Assembly (NCBI RefSeq): GCF_025717515.1
Contig: NZ_JAJIRN010000010.1
Span: 230,243 to 294,242, forward strand
Direction: 5' to 3'
Length of the DNA stretch: 64,000 nt
From: Roseateles oligotrophus
GTDB taxonomy: Bacteria; Pseudomonadota; Gammaproteobacteria; Burkholderiales; Burkholderiaceae_C
In this document: piece by piece, positions 25,563 through 34,474 of the stretch
Layout of the letters: every line of letters starts with the position of its first letter
Position numbering within the stretch: position 1 is the first letter of the stretch
Translations under genes and position numbers: made by a program
The notes under the pieces: generated by a model
The model's input: only the letters and a program-made list of their open reading frames with translations
Databases searched by the model: none
Told to the model about the DNA's origin: nothing

Positions 25563-27128
25563 CTATTCAGCCAGTTTAAAACCCTGCACGGTCTGAAACA
25601 GCTCCTGCGCCTTGCCACGCAAGGTCGTGGCCGAGGCCGCCATCTCCTCGACCATGGCGACGTTTTGCTGCGTCACGGTTTCCATGTGGTGGATGGCGGC
25701 GGTCATCTGTGCGACGCTGCCGCTTTGCTCCGCGCTGGCCGTGTTGATGGTGGTCATGATGCTGGACACTGCCTGGATGCTCTTGACCACCTCGCTCATC
25801 GTGGCGGCGGCTTGGTCGACCAGCGACGAGCCTTGCTCGACCCGCTCGACGCTGGTGTTGATCAAGGCCTTGATCTCCCGCGCGGCTTCGGCCGAGCGGC
25901 CCGCCAAGGAGCGCACCTCGCTGGCCACCACCGCAAATCCGCGGCCCTGCTCACCGGCGCGGGCCGCCTCGACGGCCGCATTCAGTGCCAGGATATTGGT
26001 TTGAAAGGCGATGCTGTCGATCACGCCAATGATGTCGCCGATCTTGCGTGAGGCTTCGTTGATGCCTTGCATGGTGCCAACGAACTGCGACACCAACTCG
26101 CCCCCGCGCTCGGCCACCTGGCTGGCGGAGGACGCCAGCGCTTGGGCCTCGCGGGCGCCGTCGACATTCTGTTTAACGGCGACGTTCAGCTGATCCATCG
26201 AAGCGGCGGCCTCTTCCAAGGCGTTGGCATGGCTGACCGTGCGATCCGACATATCGTTATTGCCATCGGAAATCTCGGCGCTGGCTTCGGCCACGCCGGC
26301 CGATTCACGGCGCACGGTTGCAACGACCGAAACCAGACCCAGCTGCATCGTCTTGAGTTGCGCCAGCAGGCTGCTGTCGTCGCCGGGCTCAACGATGATC
26401 TCGCTGCACAGGTCACCCGCGCCCACGCGTTGGGCCAGGCGAACCGCGATGCGTGGCTCGCCGCCCAGTTGGCGCAGCAGCAAGCGAACGATCAGCGAGC
26501 TGATGGCAACGGCCGCGATGGCAGCCACGACGCCGCCGGTCAGCAGCAGCATGCGAATCTTTTTGCTCAGTTGGTCGGCCTCGTTGGCGCTGGCTCGGGC
26601 CGCTTCGACCTCGGCCGCACGAAACTTCTCCAGCCGCTCGCCCAGCGTTTCGCTGAGTTTGTCGAAGCCGGGCTTGTCGGGCGAGCCCTTCATCAATTGA
26701 TTGCCGGCCTCCATGCCTTGGCTGAGATAGACCTGCGCCATCTGCTTGCCACCGCTCGCAAAGGTCTCGAAGCTGGCGCTCAAGGCCTCGAGCTCCTGCA
26801 GCTTGGCTTGCGCCTTCTCGGCCTGGAACTGGCGGCGAAACTCAGCCACGTTCTTGCGGAACACCTGCGCCGAGTTTTCGGCGTCCTTGTAGCCCGCCTC
26901 GTCGTGGGTGGCCGCCACATCGGTCAAGAACTGCTGCACATCCGAGCGGCTGAGATTCATCTCATCCACCATCAAGGCGCGCGGCAAAGACTTCTCGCTG
27001 ATGTCGTGGACGCCGTCCGACAGCGTGGCCACCATCAGCCCCACGCCCAGCAGGGCCAGCACGAACAGCCCCACGACCAAGCCAAACCCCAGCGTCAGTT
27101 GGGCTTTTACATCGAGTTGCTTGAACAT
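25563..27128 (-). CDS. Methyl-accepting chemotaxis protein
   Basis: 521 residues. Membrane helix about 13-33, a periplasmic four-helix-bundle sensor (about 34-188), second helix about 190-212, HAMP domain, and the cytoplasmic signalling bundle. The conserved hairpin tip ([20 protein letters not shown], then [15 protein letters not shown]) is intact, so CheA/CheW contact is expected. The protein ends in QGFKLAE with no CheR-binding pentapeptide, so adaptation would need help from other receptors. The ligand is unknown. No che genes occur in the window. Confidence 0.95.
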   Translation of the reverse strand: MFKQLDVKAQLTLGFGLVVGLFVLALLGVGLMVATLSDGVHDISEKSLPRALMVDEMNLSRSDVQQFLTDVAATHDEAGYKDAENSAQVFRKNVAEFRRQFQAEKAQAKLQELEALSASFETFASGGKQMAQVYLSQGMEAGNQLMKGSPDKPGFDKLSETLGERLEKFRAAEVEAARASANEADQLSKKIRMLLLTGGVVAAIAAVAISSLIVRLLLRQLGGEPRIAVRLAQRVGAGDLCSEIIVEPGDDSSLLAQLKTMQLGLVSVVATVRRESAGVAEASAEISDGNNDMSDRTVSHANALEEAAASMDQLNVAVKQNVDGAREAQALASSASQVAERGGELVSQFVGTMQGINEASRKIGDIIGVIDSIAFQTNILALNAAVEAARAGEQGRGFAVVASEVRSLAGRSAEAAREIKALINTSVERVEQGSSLVDQAAATMSEVVKSIQAVSSIMTTINTASAEQSGSVAQMTAAIHHMETVTQQNVAMVEEMAASATTLRGKAQELFQTVQGFKLAE

Positions 27129-27362
27129 CAGAATTTCCTTGGGGCGAGAGGCGCAGCCGAATCACGGCCATGCGGGCGGGGCACGCGGGGATGCGCGAGC
27201 GGCAAAATGCTTAAGTATGAGCCGTGATGGGGTCGAAGCCGAAACCAAGAAGCACCCGGTTAGCGGCGCTTTTCATGCCGTGAGCGGGACCGCGCCGCAC
27301 GCGCCGCCCTTCGGCGTCGAGTAGAGTCTGCCCTTCTATCAGTCCGTCTTTTTTCAGCGCCC

Positions 27363-28079
27363 ATGACCCGACTCCAATCCGAGCTGCAAAGACTCTACGG
27401 CCCGCCAGCGACGGCGCCCACAGGCCATGGTTTGATCGATATTGCCGATGCGGTGCGCCTGGTTGTGCTGGAGTTGGCCAGGCCCGCCGATTGGACGCTG
27501 ATCTCCAAGGTTTGGCGCGGGGTGCAGGCCGATTTGGCCTTGCCGGCACCGGCCATTGCCGTCTCGGGCGTGGATGGCTATCTGCTCTGTTTCTCGTTTG
27601 CCGAGCCGCAGCCGCGCTTGCAAGCGCAGGCGTTTGCCGAGGCCTTGCGGCTGCGCTACCTGGACGATGTCGCCCGCAAGCGTATCGGGATCTGCTCGCC
27701 CAGCAGCGCGGCCTTGCCGCCACGGCAGACGGATCAGCCGCAGGATCTTTGGTCGGCTTTCGTCGCTCCCGATCTGGCACCGGTATTCGCCGCCGAGCCT
27801 TGGCTGGACATCCCGCCCAGTCACGAGGGGCAAGCGGATCTGCTGTGCCGCTTGGACAGCATCAAACCCGCGGCCTTGCAACTGGCTTTGCAGCGACTGG
27901 GCGCGCCCACGCTTGCGCCGGCACCCTCAGTGAATGAGCCGGCCCCAGCCCAGCTCACGCAAGCAGCCGGCAGCGCCGCGCCAAGCCTTGACCCCAGGAG
28001 TTTTCTGCTTAAGGTGATGAACGACGAGTCGGTCGCGATGGCCTTGCGCATCGAAGCGGCGAAAGCCTTGCTACCCTGA
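27363..28079 (+). CDS. Uncharacterised cytosolic protein
   Basis: 238 residues, no signal or membrane helix. The N-terminal two thirds look globular (GHGLIDIADAVRLVVLELA; WTLISKVWRGVQADL; VDGYLLCFSFAEPQ). A Pro/Ala linker follows, then a short helical tail FLLKVMNDESVAMALRIEAAKALLP of the type found at the end of phage and plasmid accessory proteins. An ORF on the opposite strand covers the same DNA but is arginine-rich and unlike protein. The gene stands alone, convergent with the HU gene and sharing its terminator region. No function is assigned. Confidence 0.72.
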   Translation: MTRLQSELQRLYGPPATAPTGHGLIDIADAVRLVVLELARPADWTLISKVWRGVQADLALPAPAIAVSGVDGYLLCFSFAEPQPRLQAQAFAEALRLRYLDDVARKRIGICSPSSAALPPRQTDQPQDLWSAFVAPDLAPVFAAEPWLDIPPSHEGQADLLCRLDSIKPAALQLALQRLGAPTLAPAPSVNEPAPAQLTQAAGSAAPSLDPRSFLLKVMNDESVAMALRIEAAKALLP

Positions 28080-28086
28080 GACGGGC

Positions 28087-28120
28087 AAAAAAATAGGCGC
28101 TCGTCGCGATGACGGCGCCT
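28087..28120 (-). terminator. Rho-independent terminator of the HU gene
   Basis: On the minus strand the stem AGGCGCCGTC/GACGAGCGCCT (28095-28120, one bulge) is followed by seven Ts (28087-28093). It lies 22 bases after the HU stop and could also act on the converging gene. Confidence 0.88.
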
Positions 28121-28141
28121 CTTCTCCGCAATTGCTGCGGT

Positions 28142-28423
28142 TTACTTCTTTGTGTTCACGGCGTCTTTGAGGGCCTTGCCAGGTGTGAACTTGGCGACCG
28201 TTGCGGCGGCGATTTCCAGCGCCTCGCCGGTGGCAGGGTTCTTGCCGGTGCGGGCAGCGCGCTCGCTGACCTTGAAGTTGCCGAAGCCGAGGATGGCGAC
28301 CGAGTCACCGGCGGCCAGCGCTTCGGTGATAGCGCTCAGAGCGGCGTCCAGGCTGGCCGTGGCGGCAGCGCGGGTGGAGCCAGTCTTGGTGGCAATGCTT
28401 TCGATCAGTTCGCTTTTATTCAT
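28142..28423 (-). CDS. HU-family histone-like DNA-binding protein
   Basis: 93 residues from the ATG at 28423 (MNKSELIESIATKTG), the canonical HU beginning; the longer frame is rejected. The beta-arm motif GFGNFKVSERAARTGKNPATGE that wraps and bends DNA is complete. The C-terminus ends FTPGKALKDAVN, as in HU-beta. HU dimers compact the chromosome and help replication and recombination. It is monocistronic with a strong terminator. It could be hupB or a second HU copy; sequence alone does not decide. Confidence 0.94.
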   Translation of the reverse strand: MNKSELIESIATKTGSTRAAATASLDAALSAITEALAAGDSVAILGFGNFKVSERAARTGKNPATGEALEIAAATVAKFTPGKALKDAVNTKK

Positions 28424-28578
28424 CAGATATCCAGTGGGTGCAAATAGGTAAATCCCGGTGACCGGGCCGCGATTATCGGCCTTCTGGCCGATGCGCCGCA
28501 AAAACTCGCGCTCGGCCGGCGATTATTCCTTCAAACACGGCCTTGACCGGTGCCAAGTTCACCCAATGCTTTTGTGGG

Positions 28579-29190
28579 TCACCGGTCCGGCAACAGGCTT
28601 GCCGGTATCGGATGGCTGGCCGCTTCGCTCATCCACATCACACTCGCGATCCACCAGCGTTGGCCGTCAAAGTAGAGCTCGATGCTGTTGACGCCGCGAA
28701 AGCGCTGTGGGCTATTTGGCCCGTCGAGCACGGCCTCGTAGGTCGAGTCGACATGGGCAATATTGCCGTAGCTGCGAGTGCTGCGGTGAATCTCGGTCTC
28801 GCTGAAGCCGCGCTGCACCAGCGGCTCCGAGGCGTCAACCAATTGCTGATGATCCCAGACCACCACCTCGGGCGTGCCGCTGGCCGATATCGACGTGCCG
28901 ATAAAACGGACCCAGGGGCTGTAGAGCGTGCGGTCGCGCGCCCACAGGCGTTGGCCGTCCGGCCGAACATTGACGACCGCGTAGAAGGCGCGCATCAAGC
29001 CGTCCACGCTGGCCACATCGGCGGCGTTGGCGGCAATGGTGGGCACGCTTACGCTCACATTTAGGCTGGCCTTGGATGCCGGCTCGCTGCGCGCCGGTGC
29101 CGCCAAGACAGGGCCGAGCAGGGCCAAGCCAAGCGCGGCCTTTTGCAACAGGGGGCGAAGGAAGGAGATGGGGTGGGGTTTCGATGTCAT
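28579..29190 (-). CDS. Secreted NTF2/SnoaL-like protein
   Basis: 203 residues from the ATG at 29190. A signal peptide (LQKAALGLALLGPVLAAPARS) leads into a domain with the look of an NTF2-like cone: SVDGLMRAFYAVVNV, WARDRTLYSPWVRFIG, VVVWDHQQLVDAS, RGVNSIELYFDGQRWWIASVMW. Such periplasmic small-molecule-binding folds have diverse or no enzymatic activity. It is divergent from the AraC gene 130 bases away, which might regulate it (inference). Confidence 0.75.
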   Translation of the reverse strand: MTSKPHPISFLRPLLQKAALGLALLGPVLAAPARSEPASKASLNVSVSVPTIAANAADVASVDGLMRAFYAVVNVRPDGQRLWARDRTLYSPWVRFIGTSISASGTPEVVVWDHQQLVDASEPLVQRGFSETEIHRSTRSYGNIAHVDSTYEAVLDGPNSPQRFRGVNSIELYFDGQRWWIASVMWMSEAASHPIPASLLPDR

Positions 29191-29319
29191 GCGGCCATTT
29201 TCCGAAGCCGCAGCAATCGCCGCTATCAGAATCTTGCTCGAACAAACGCGCGTCCCCCAAGCGCTTGGTGGCAAACTGGCCGGGCTTGTTGATCCATCTC
29301 GCCGCCGCACTCTTTCCCC

Positions 29320-30153
29320 ATGTCTTCGCCGCCTACCGTCACCAACACCGCGCCTAGCGCAGGCCCGCGCGTGGTCGTCGGCGAATGGCATTGCCCGGGT
29401 CGGCAAAGTAGTTGGGCGGATGAGTATCAGAGCCACTCCTCGATCGAATTGCCCCTGCTCGGCCTGGATCTGCGCGCCATCCGGGGCCGCCAACTGGTGG
29501 TGGACCCCGGCATGGTCGTGCTGCATGCGGCGGAGGAGGAATTCCGCGTCGCCTCGCCCACCGCGCGGCCACGCCGCAACACCAGCCTGACGCTGCCGCA
29601 CGAGTTGCTGGACGAAGTGGCCCCCGACTTCGCGCCGGGCGCGCTGCGCAGCTCGCCCCGGACTGCGCTCTTGCATCAAAGGCTGCGGCTTAGCCAGCGC
29701 CGTGATGCTGCTCTGAACGAATTGGCCGGCGACGAATTGGCCTTGATGTTGTTAGAGAGCGTGCTGGTCGATGCGCGCCAGCAAGCGGGGACATGGACAC
29801 AGGCCACAGCCTTGAGCCCGGCGTGGCGGCGCTTGGCCGATGCACTGAGCCAAGTCATGGCACAAGATTTCGATCAGCCCTTGACGCTGGAAGCCTTGGC
29901 GCAGGCCTGCGGCGCCTCGGCCTTTCATGCCAGCCGGGTATTCAGGCGCGTGACCGGCCAGAGCATTCACCGCCATCTGAACCAATTGCGGCTGCGGGCC
30001 GCGCTGTTTCGCCTGCCCGATATGCGGGGCCGCCTCACCGAGCTGGCGCTGGACAGCGGTTTTTCCTCGCACAGTCACTTCAGCAGCGCGTTCAAGGCCG
30101 AGTTTTCTTGCGCGCCGACAGCATGGTTTGGTGACGCCCAAATAGACAGTTAG
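29320..30153 (+). CDS. AraC-family transcriptional regulator
   Basis: 277 residues. The C-terminal third has the two helix-turn-helix units of AraC proteins: LEALAQACGASAFHASRVFR with VTGQSIHRHLNQLRLRAAL, then LTELALDSGFSSHSHFSSAF followed by FSCAPTAW. The N-terminal part (about 20-160) is a cupin-like sensor with a histidine-containing motif but no known ligand. The divergent NTF2-like gene or the downstream VOC and quinone reductase genes are candidate targets by position only. Confidence 0.9.
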   Translation: MSSPPTVTNTAPSAGPRVVVGEWHCPGRQSSWADEYQSHSSIELPLLGLDLRAIRGRQLVVDPGMVVLHAAEEEFRVASPTARPRRNTSLTLPHELLDEVAPDFAPGALRSSPRTALLHQRLRLSQRRDAALNELAGDELALMLLESVLVDARQQAGTWTQATALSPAWRRLADALSQVMAQDFDQPLTLEALAQACGASAFHASRVFRRVTGQSIHRHLNQLRLRAALFRLPDMRGRLTELALDSGFSSHSHFSSAFKAEFSCAPTAWFGDAQIDS

Positions 30154-30210
30154 TTTGCTGTCAACTTGCGCTGATCTTTGGATGTTGGGCCCTACGAGTC
30201 GCGCCGATGA

Positions 30211-30230
30211 AACTGTACAAAAATACAGTA
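30211..30230. promoter_or_regulatory. LexA (SOS) box
   Basis: The sequence has the form CTGT-N8-ACAG (CTGT at 30213-30216, ACAG at 30225-30228), extended by A at both ends to ACTGT...ACAGT and with an AT-rich middle (ACAAAAAT). This is a near-perfect match to the E. coli-type LexA operator also used in beta-proteobacteria. It lies 46 bases upstream of the VOC gene start and 57 bases after the araC stop. A further ACAGT directly follows. Confidence 0.75.
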
Positions 30231-30275
30231 CAGTCGTGCGGCGCATCTTGCCAATCCAACTCAGGAACCACTCAC

Positions 30276-30689
30276 ATGCTTGACCACATGACTTTTCGCG
30301 TCAGCGATATTGGGCGCGCCAAGGCGTTCTACAGCGCGGCCCTCGCACCACTGGGCTACAGCCTATGCTTCGAGGGCAATTACGGTACGAATATGCTGGG
30401 CTTCGCCTACCCCGATGCCTCCGAGCCCGATGGCAAGAAGGCCGATGTCTGGTTTCTCGATGGCCCATCACCGTATGGCGGGCCAGCAAGCACCAGCGGC
30501 TGCCATCTCGCCTGGCGGGCCGAGACCCGCGCGCAGGTGGACGCTTTTTACCGGGCAGCGATCGCTGCGGGGGGCACAGACAATGGCCCGCCCGGTCTGC
30601 GCCCGGACTATCACGCCCACTACTACGGCGCCTTCGTCCTTGACCCGGAAGGCAACAATATTGAAGCGGTCTGCCATCGGCCCGAGTAA
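30276..30689 (+). CDS. VOC-family (glyoxalase/bleomycin-resistance fold) protein
   Basis: 137 residues from the ATG at 30276. The paired beta-alpha-beta-beta-beta modules of the vicinal-oxygen-chelate fold are evident: HMTFRVSDIGRAKAFYSAAL at the start and HYYGAFVLDPEGNNIEAVCH at the end. Candidate metal ligands are His4, the His in TSGCHLAW and the Glu in NNIEAV. Members include glyoxalase I, fosfomycin-resistance enzymes and dioxygenases; the substrate cannot be assigned. A LexA-type box just upstream suggests DNA-damage control, which would be unusual for this family. Confidence 0.87.
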   Translation: MLDHMTFRVSDIGRAKAFYSAALAPLGYSLCFEGNYGTNMLGFAYPDASEPDGKKADVWFLDGPSPYGGPASTSGCHLAWRAETRAQVDAFYRAAIAAGGTDNGPPGLRPDYHAHYYGAFVLDPEGNNIEAVCHRPE

Positions 30690-30729
30690 GTGAGACGAAG
30701 CGACGCCTCAGCGCCGGTTTAGCCGGGCA

Positions 30730-31365
30730 TCAAGCCGCCAGCGGGACCGCTTCAGACAGCCAGAGCCGCAGTCGCTCCGCGTAGCTGTTCAAGGCCTCCG
30801 CGCGCTGCTCAGCGTCCAAGTCGGCCGGGCCATGCACCAGATGCAGGCCCAGGATCCGCCAGCCCATATAGCCAAACACATCGTCGGCCATCGCTTGCAA
30901 GCGCGCCTGTGAGCGCTGCGCGTCTTGCTCGTCGGCGATGCCACCGGTAGTGACGGCCAGCAACACCTTTTTGGCCGGTAGGGTCTTGTCGCGGCCGTAG
31001 GCAAAACCGTAGCTCAGCACGCGCTCGATCCAGCCCTTCAACACCGCCGGATAGCCGCCCCACCAGAGCGGGAACTGCAGAATTACGGCGTCGGCCTGCT
31101 CGAGCTTTTCTTGTTCGGCTTGAATGTCGAGTGCAAAGCCACCATGCTGTTGATGGGCTTTTTGAGCCTGCGCCAGATCGAAGGACTGCGTGGCCGGGAA
31201 GTCTTGAAAGTCGGCCCGGCCCGGCGTCGGCGCAAAGCCCTGCTGGTACAGATCCGAAAAACTCAGGCCTGCGCCGACCCGGGCGGCGACTGTGGCGGCG
31301 CGCTCACGCATGGCGAAGTTGAACGATTGCGTTTCGGGGTGGGCGGTGACGATCAGGAGTTGCAT
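30730..31365 (-). CDS. NAD(P)H:quinone reductase-like flavoprotein
   Basis: 211 residues with the flavodoxin-2 fold. The N-terminal phosphate loop for FMN/FAD is AHPETQSFNFAM, and the central family block is LQFPLWWGGYPAVLKGWIERVL, then FAYG. These match the NQO1/KefF/MdaB group of two-electron quinone reductases. The active histidine of NQO1 is not clearly identifiable by eye. Cytosolic. It converges with the VOC gene (40 bases between stops) and diverges from the MetX-like gene. Confidence 0.88.
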   Translation of the reverse strand: MQLLIVTAHPETQSFNFAMRERAATVAARVGAGLSFSDLYQQGFAPTPGRADFQDFPATQSFDLAQAQKAHQQHGGFALDIQAEQEKLEQADAVILQFPLWWGGYPAVLKGWIERVLSYGFAYGRDKTLPAKKVLLAVTTGGIADEQDAQRSQARLQAMADDVFGYMGWRILGLHLVHGPADLDAEQRAEALNSYAERLRLWLSEAVPLAA

Positions 31366-31563
31366 GAGCAGGGTGCGAAAGTGTCGAGTTCGCAGTGTGT
31401 TCGCACCCCTCTTCAGCCGCTATCAAAATCCTGCTCGGCCGAAGCCAAGCCGCCGGCTTTTGCGTGCTGATGAACGCAGGCCTGACTTTCGTTTGCGCCG
31501 AGCGGCTATGCTAAAAACCGCCTGCTCCTGCATCCATCTATTCACGCCGACAAGGCCGCGCCC

Positions 31564-32685
31564 ATGACCCAGCTTTCCAAGGCCATCGGCCGACCGCTGC
31601 TCGCACTGGGCCTTGCTCTGCAACTAGGCGCAATGCAGCTCGCGCACGCCAAAGAAGCGCTGCCGCCGCCGCAGCAATTCGCCCAGCTCGGTGCCTTCAA
31701 GCTGGAAAATCAGACCGTCATCGACGACTGCGCGCTCGGCTACCGGACCCTCGGCACGCTGAACGCCGAGCGCTCCAACGCCATCGTTTTCCTGACTTGG
31801 CACAACGGCAAGAGCAGCGACATCTTGGGGCTGCTGGGCCCCAAGGGTTTGTTTGACCCCGCGCCCTATTACGTCGTGGTGATCGATGCGCTCGGCAATG
31901 GCGTGTCCTGCTCGCCATCGAACAGCAAAACGCAACATGGCCCGGCCTTTCCGGCCTTCAGCATCCGCGATATGGTGGCCTCGCAGCACCGTCTTTTGAC
32001 CGAGACCCTCAAGCTGAACCATGTACGTGCGGTGATGGGCTTCTCGATGGGCGGCATGCAGACCTTTCAATGGATGGTCAGCCACCCCGAGTTCATGGAC
32101 CTTGCCTTCCCGCTCTCGGGCACGCCGCGCATGAGCAGCTACGACCAGCTGTTCTGGCGCACCGAAGAGTTGCTGATGGTCAGCGACCCCGACTACGCGC
32201 AAGGCCACTACAAAAAAAATCCGCCGTTGGCCGCCATGCAGCTGGTCTTTTCAATGAACTTCAACACGCCGGCCTACCGCGTGGCCAACACCGGCCCCAA
32301 GCCCGAAGAGTTTGAAAAATTCTGGCAAGAAACCATTGCCTACGACCCCGACAACGCCGACGCCAATGACTGGCGCTGGCAAGCCCGCGCGATGTTGACG
32401 CAAGACATTGGCGTGCCGGTGACGCAGGCCGACGGCCAAACCCGCCGCTCGCTGGAGGCGGCCGCCGCCAAGGTCAAGGCGCGCAGCCATGTGGTCGTGG
32501 CCCGCCAGGATCATCTCGTCAACCCCAAGCCGGCGCTCGACTTTGCACCCTTGATCAAGGCCGGCAGCACGGTGCTGGAGAGCGACTGCGGCCACTTGGC
32601 GGTGCAATGCGAGATCGATAGGCTGCGCCCCATCATCGAACGCCTGCTGGATCAGGCTGCAGGTTCGCTCAACACCCCGCGATAG
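31564..32685 (+). CDS. Exported MetX-like alpha/beta hydrolase
   Basis: 373 residues. The sequence follows homoserine O-acetyltransferase (MetX) relatives: LENQTVIDDCALGYRTLGTLN, NAIVFLTWHNGKSSD, YVVVIDALGNGVSCSPSNS, the nucleophile elbow GFSMGGMQTFQW, acid in VVARQDHLVNP and base in ESDCGHLAVQCE. However, it begins with a Sec signal peptide (LLALGLALQLGAMQLAHA), and true MetX is cytosolic. It is therefore more likely a periplasmic esterase or thioesterase of the MetX-like group than a methionine enzyme. Its last 34 bases overlap the end of the opposing LytTR gene. Confidence 0.85.
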   Translation: MTQLSKAIGRPLLALGLALQLGAMQLAHAKEALPPPQQFAQLGAFKLENQTVIDDCALGYRTLGTLNAERSNAIVFLTWHNGKSSDILGLLGPKGLFDPAPYYVVVIDALGNGVSCSPSNSKTQHGPAFPAFSIRDMVASQHRLLTETLKLNHVRAVMGFSMGGMQTFQWMVSHPEFMDLAFPLSGTPRMSSYDQLFWRTEELLMVSDPDYAQGHYKKNPPLAAMQLVFSMNFNTPAYRVANTGPKPEEFEKFWQETIAYDPDNADANDWRWQARAMLTQDIGVPVTQADGQTRRSLEAAAAKVKARSHVVVARQDHLVNPKPALDFAPLIKAGSTVLESDCGHLAVQCEIDRLRPIIERLLDQAAGSLNTPR

Positions 32686-33407
32686 CCGCGCGACACCCGT
32701 AACTTCACACCCGAGCTGAGCGTCAGCTCGGCCTCGCCGCGCGGCAGCGAAGCCAGGCCCTGGATATGCGCCGGGTTGACCGCATGCGAGCGGTGCACGC
32801 GCAAGAAGCGCCCCTGCAAGGCCGGATGCGCCAGAAAATCGGCCAGCGTGTGGCGATCCAGATGGCTGGCGGTGGCGGTGTGCAGCTCGATGTAGTTGTC
32901 GGCCGCGGCCACCCATTCGACCTCGGCCAGCGGCAGCTTGCTCAGCCCCTGGCCCGACCCTGCGCGCGCCGGCACCAGCCAATGGCCGACCACCGGCTGC
33001 ACCTGTTGCAAGGCGCTGAGCAAGGCCGTGCGCGGCTTGGCGCTGGAGGTTTTTGGGTCCATACGAAGGCGCAAGCGCTGCACCGTCTCGGCCAAACGCT
33101 CGGCGGTAAAGGGCTTGAGCAGATAGTCCACCGCATTCAACTCGAAGGCCTTGACCGCGTATTGATCAAAGGCGGTGCAGAACACGCAGAGCAGCTTTGG
33201 CGGCAAGGCCAGCGCCAGCTCCAATCCGCTCATGCCCGGCATTTGGATGTCGAGCAGCGCAGCATCGGGTCGCAATTGCTCAACCATGGCCAGCGCCGCA
33301 TCGGCATCGCCGGCTTCGCCGACCACCTCCACATCGGGCATCGCCGCCAGCAGGCGGCGCAGCTTGGCGCGTGCCGGCGGCTCGTCATCGACGATCAGTA
33401 TCTTCAT
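32652..33407 (-). CDS. LytTR-family response regulator
   Basis: 251 residues. The receiver domain has DDE at 7-9, phospho-acceptor Asp53 (ALLDIQMPG), and a Thr/Lys switch (CTAFDQ; LLKPF). The LytTR domain covers about 150-248 (LAEVEWVAAADNYIELHT; FLRVHRSHAVNPAHI; LRVSRGY). It is translated from an ATG overlapping the kinase stop by four bases. The 3' end overlaps the converging MetX-like gene by 34 bases. Targets are unknown. Confidence 0.94.
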   Translation of the reverse strand: MKILIVDDEPPARAKLRRLLAAMPDVEVVGEAGDADAALAMVEQLRPDAALLDIQMPGMSGLELALALPPKLLCVFCTAFDQYAVKAFELNAVDYLLKPFTAERLAETVQRLRLRMDPKTSSAKPRTALLSALQQVQPVVGHWLVPARAGSGQGLSKLPLAEVEWVAAADNYIELHTATASHLDRHTLADFLAHPALQGRFLRVHRSHAVNPAHIQGLASLPRGEAELTLSSGVKLRVSRGYRGVLSEPAA

Positions 33408-34474
33408 TGCAGCTCGGCCGGCAAGCGCAGGCTCAAACAGCTGCCGCCGGCCGCATCGGCTTGCAGCGCAAGCTGCGCCCGCTCGCCATACAAGCTCAGC
33501 AAACGTGCGCGCGTATTGGCCATGCCGATGGCGCCGTCACGGTGATCGCGCCGGGCCGCAATGCCGCTGTTTTTAACGGTTAGCAGCAGCTCGCCCGCCA
33601 GCACCTCGGCACCGACGCTGACCCGCACCGGCCCACTGCTTTGCGCCACATCATGGGTGATCGCGTTCTCGACCGGCGCGATCAAGAGCAGCGCCGGCAA
33701 CAGGCAGCGCCGCGCTTCTTCGCTGGCCTCAATCTGCACGCTCAAGCGCTCGCCAAACCGCGCTTGCATGATGTTCAGGTAGGGCTCGACCAGGCTCAGT
33801 TCTTGCGCCAGGGTGTGGCGGCCGCTGTCCTGCGCGCTCAAGGCCTGACGCAAGAGCGCCGCCAGGTCACACAGAATGCGGTCGGCCCGCGCCACATCCT
33901 CATACATCACCGAAGAAATCAGGTTCAGCGTATTGAACAGGAAATGCGGCTGAATCTGCTCGGTCAAGCGGGTCAGCTGCGCCTCGGCCAGCTCGGCGCG
34001 CAGCTGCAACAACTCCTGTTCGCGCCGGCGCATCTCCACCATCACATAAATACCGTGGCAGATGGCGACGATGATGGCGTAGCTGACCAGGTCTTTGCCA
34101 GTCTCGTAGGCGAGGATCTCGGCCGCGCTGCCGGGCCGGTAGGCCAGGCCGGCCAGCGCGTAGACGGCAAAGCGCAGGCCAAACATGCCGGCCACATGGG
34201 CCAGGGTATAGCCGGCCGCGCCGACCAGATGATGGACCGACAGGCGCAGCCTGCCCGGCAGCGCCAGACCCAGCAGGTGCCAGCGGTAAATCAGCGGCCC
34301 CAACAAACCTGTCATCAAGACGGAGCTGAGTTCCCACAGAAAAGGCTCCCATGGATGCTCGCCGCCGCGCTCCAGGTAATGCTGCAGCTCGGCCAGGCTC
34401 TGCAAGAGGCCGACGGCCAGGACGCTGGCCGCGTAGGCCCAGACCAAGCTGCGCTGTTGCCGAGCTGTCGTCAT
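33404..34474 (-). CDS. LytS/AlgZ-type sensor kinase with divergent ATPase motif
   Basis: 356 residues, with about four membrane helices in the first 150, then a coiled coil and the His_kinase block QIQPHFLFNTLNLISSVMY with its phospho-acceptor. The N-box is altered to APVENAITHDV, and the G1 box, normally DxGxG, reads VKNSGIAA. The G2-like GAIGMANTRARL remains. This resembles AlgZ/FimS-type kinases whose ATP-binding motifs are incomplete, so autokinase activity should not be assumed. It overlaps both neighbours by ATGA: the CoA-transferase upstream and the regulator downstream. Confidence 0.9.
   Translation of the reverse strand: MTTARQQRSLVWAYAASVLAVGLLQSLAELQHYLERGGEHPWEPFLWELSSVLMTGLLGPLIYRWHLLGLALPGRLRLSVHHLVGAAGYTLAHVAGMFGLRFAVYALAGLAYRPGSAAEILAYETGKDLVSYAIIVAICHGIYVMVEMRRREQELLQLRAELAEAQLTRLTEQIQPHFLFNTLNLISSVMYEDVARADRILCDLAALLRQALSAQDSGRHTLAQELSLVEPYLNIMQARFGERLSVQIEASEEARRCLLPALLLIAPVENAITHDVAQSSGPVRVSVGAEVLAGELLLTVKNSGIAARRDHRDGAIGMANTRARLLSLYGERAQLALQADAAGGSCLSLRLPAELQ

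Noticed and set aside
26067..27227. 386-residue plus-strand open frame opposite the chemoreceptor gene
   Set aside because: It covers the same DNA as an unmistakable MCP and has no coherent domain.
27211..27780. 189-residue Arg/Pro-rich minus-strand frame
   Set aside because: It overlaps the better-formed 238-residue plus-strand gene and has shadow-like composition.
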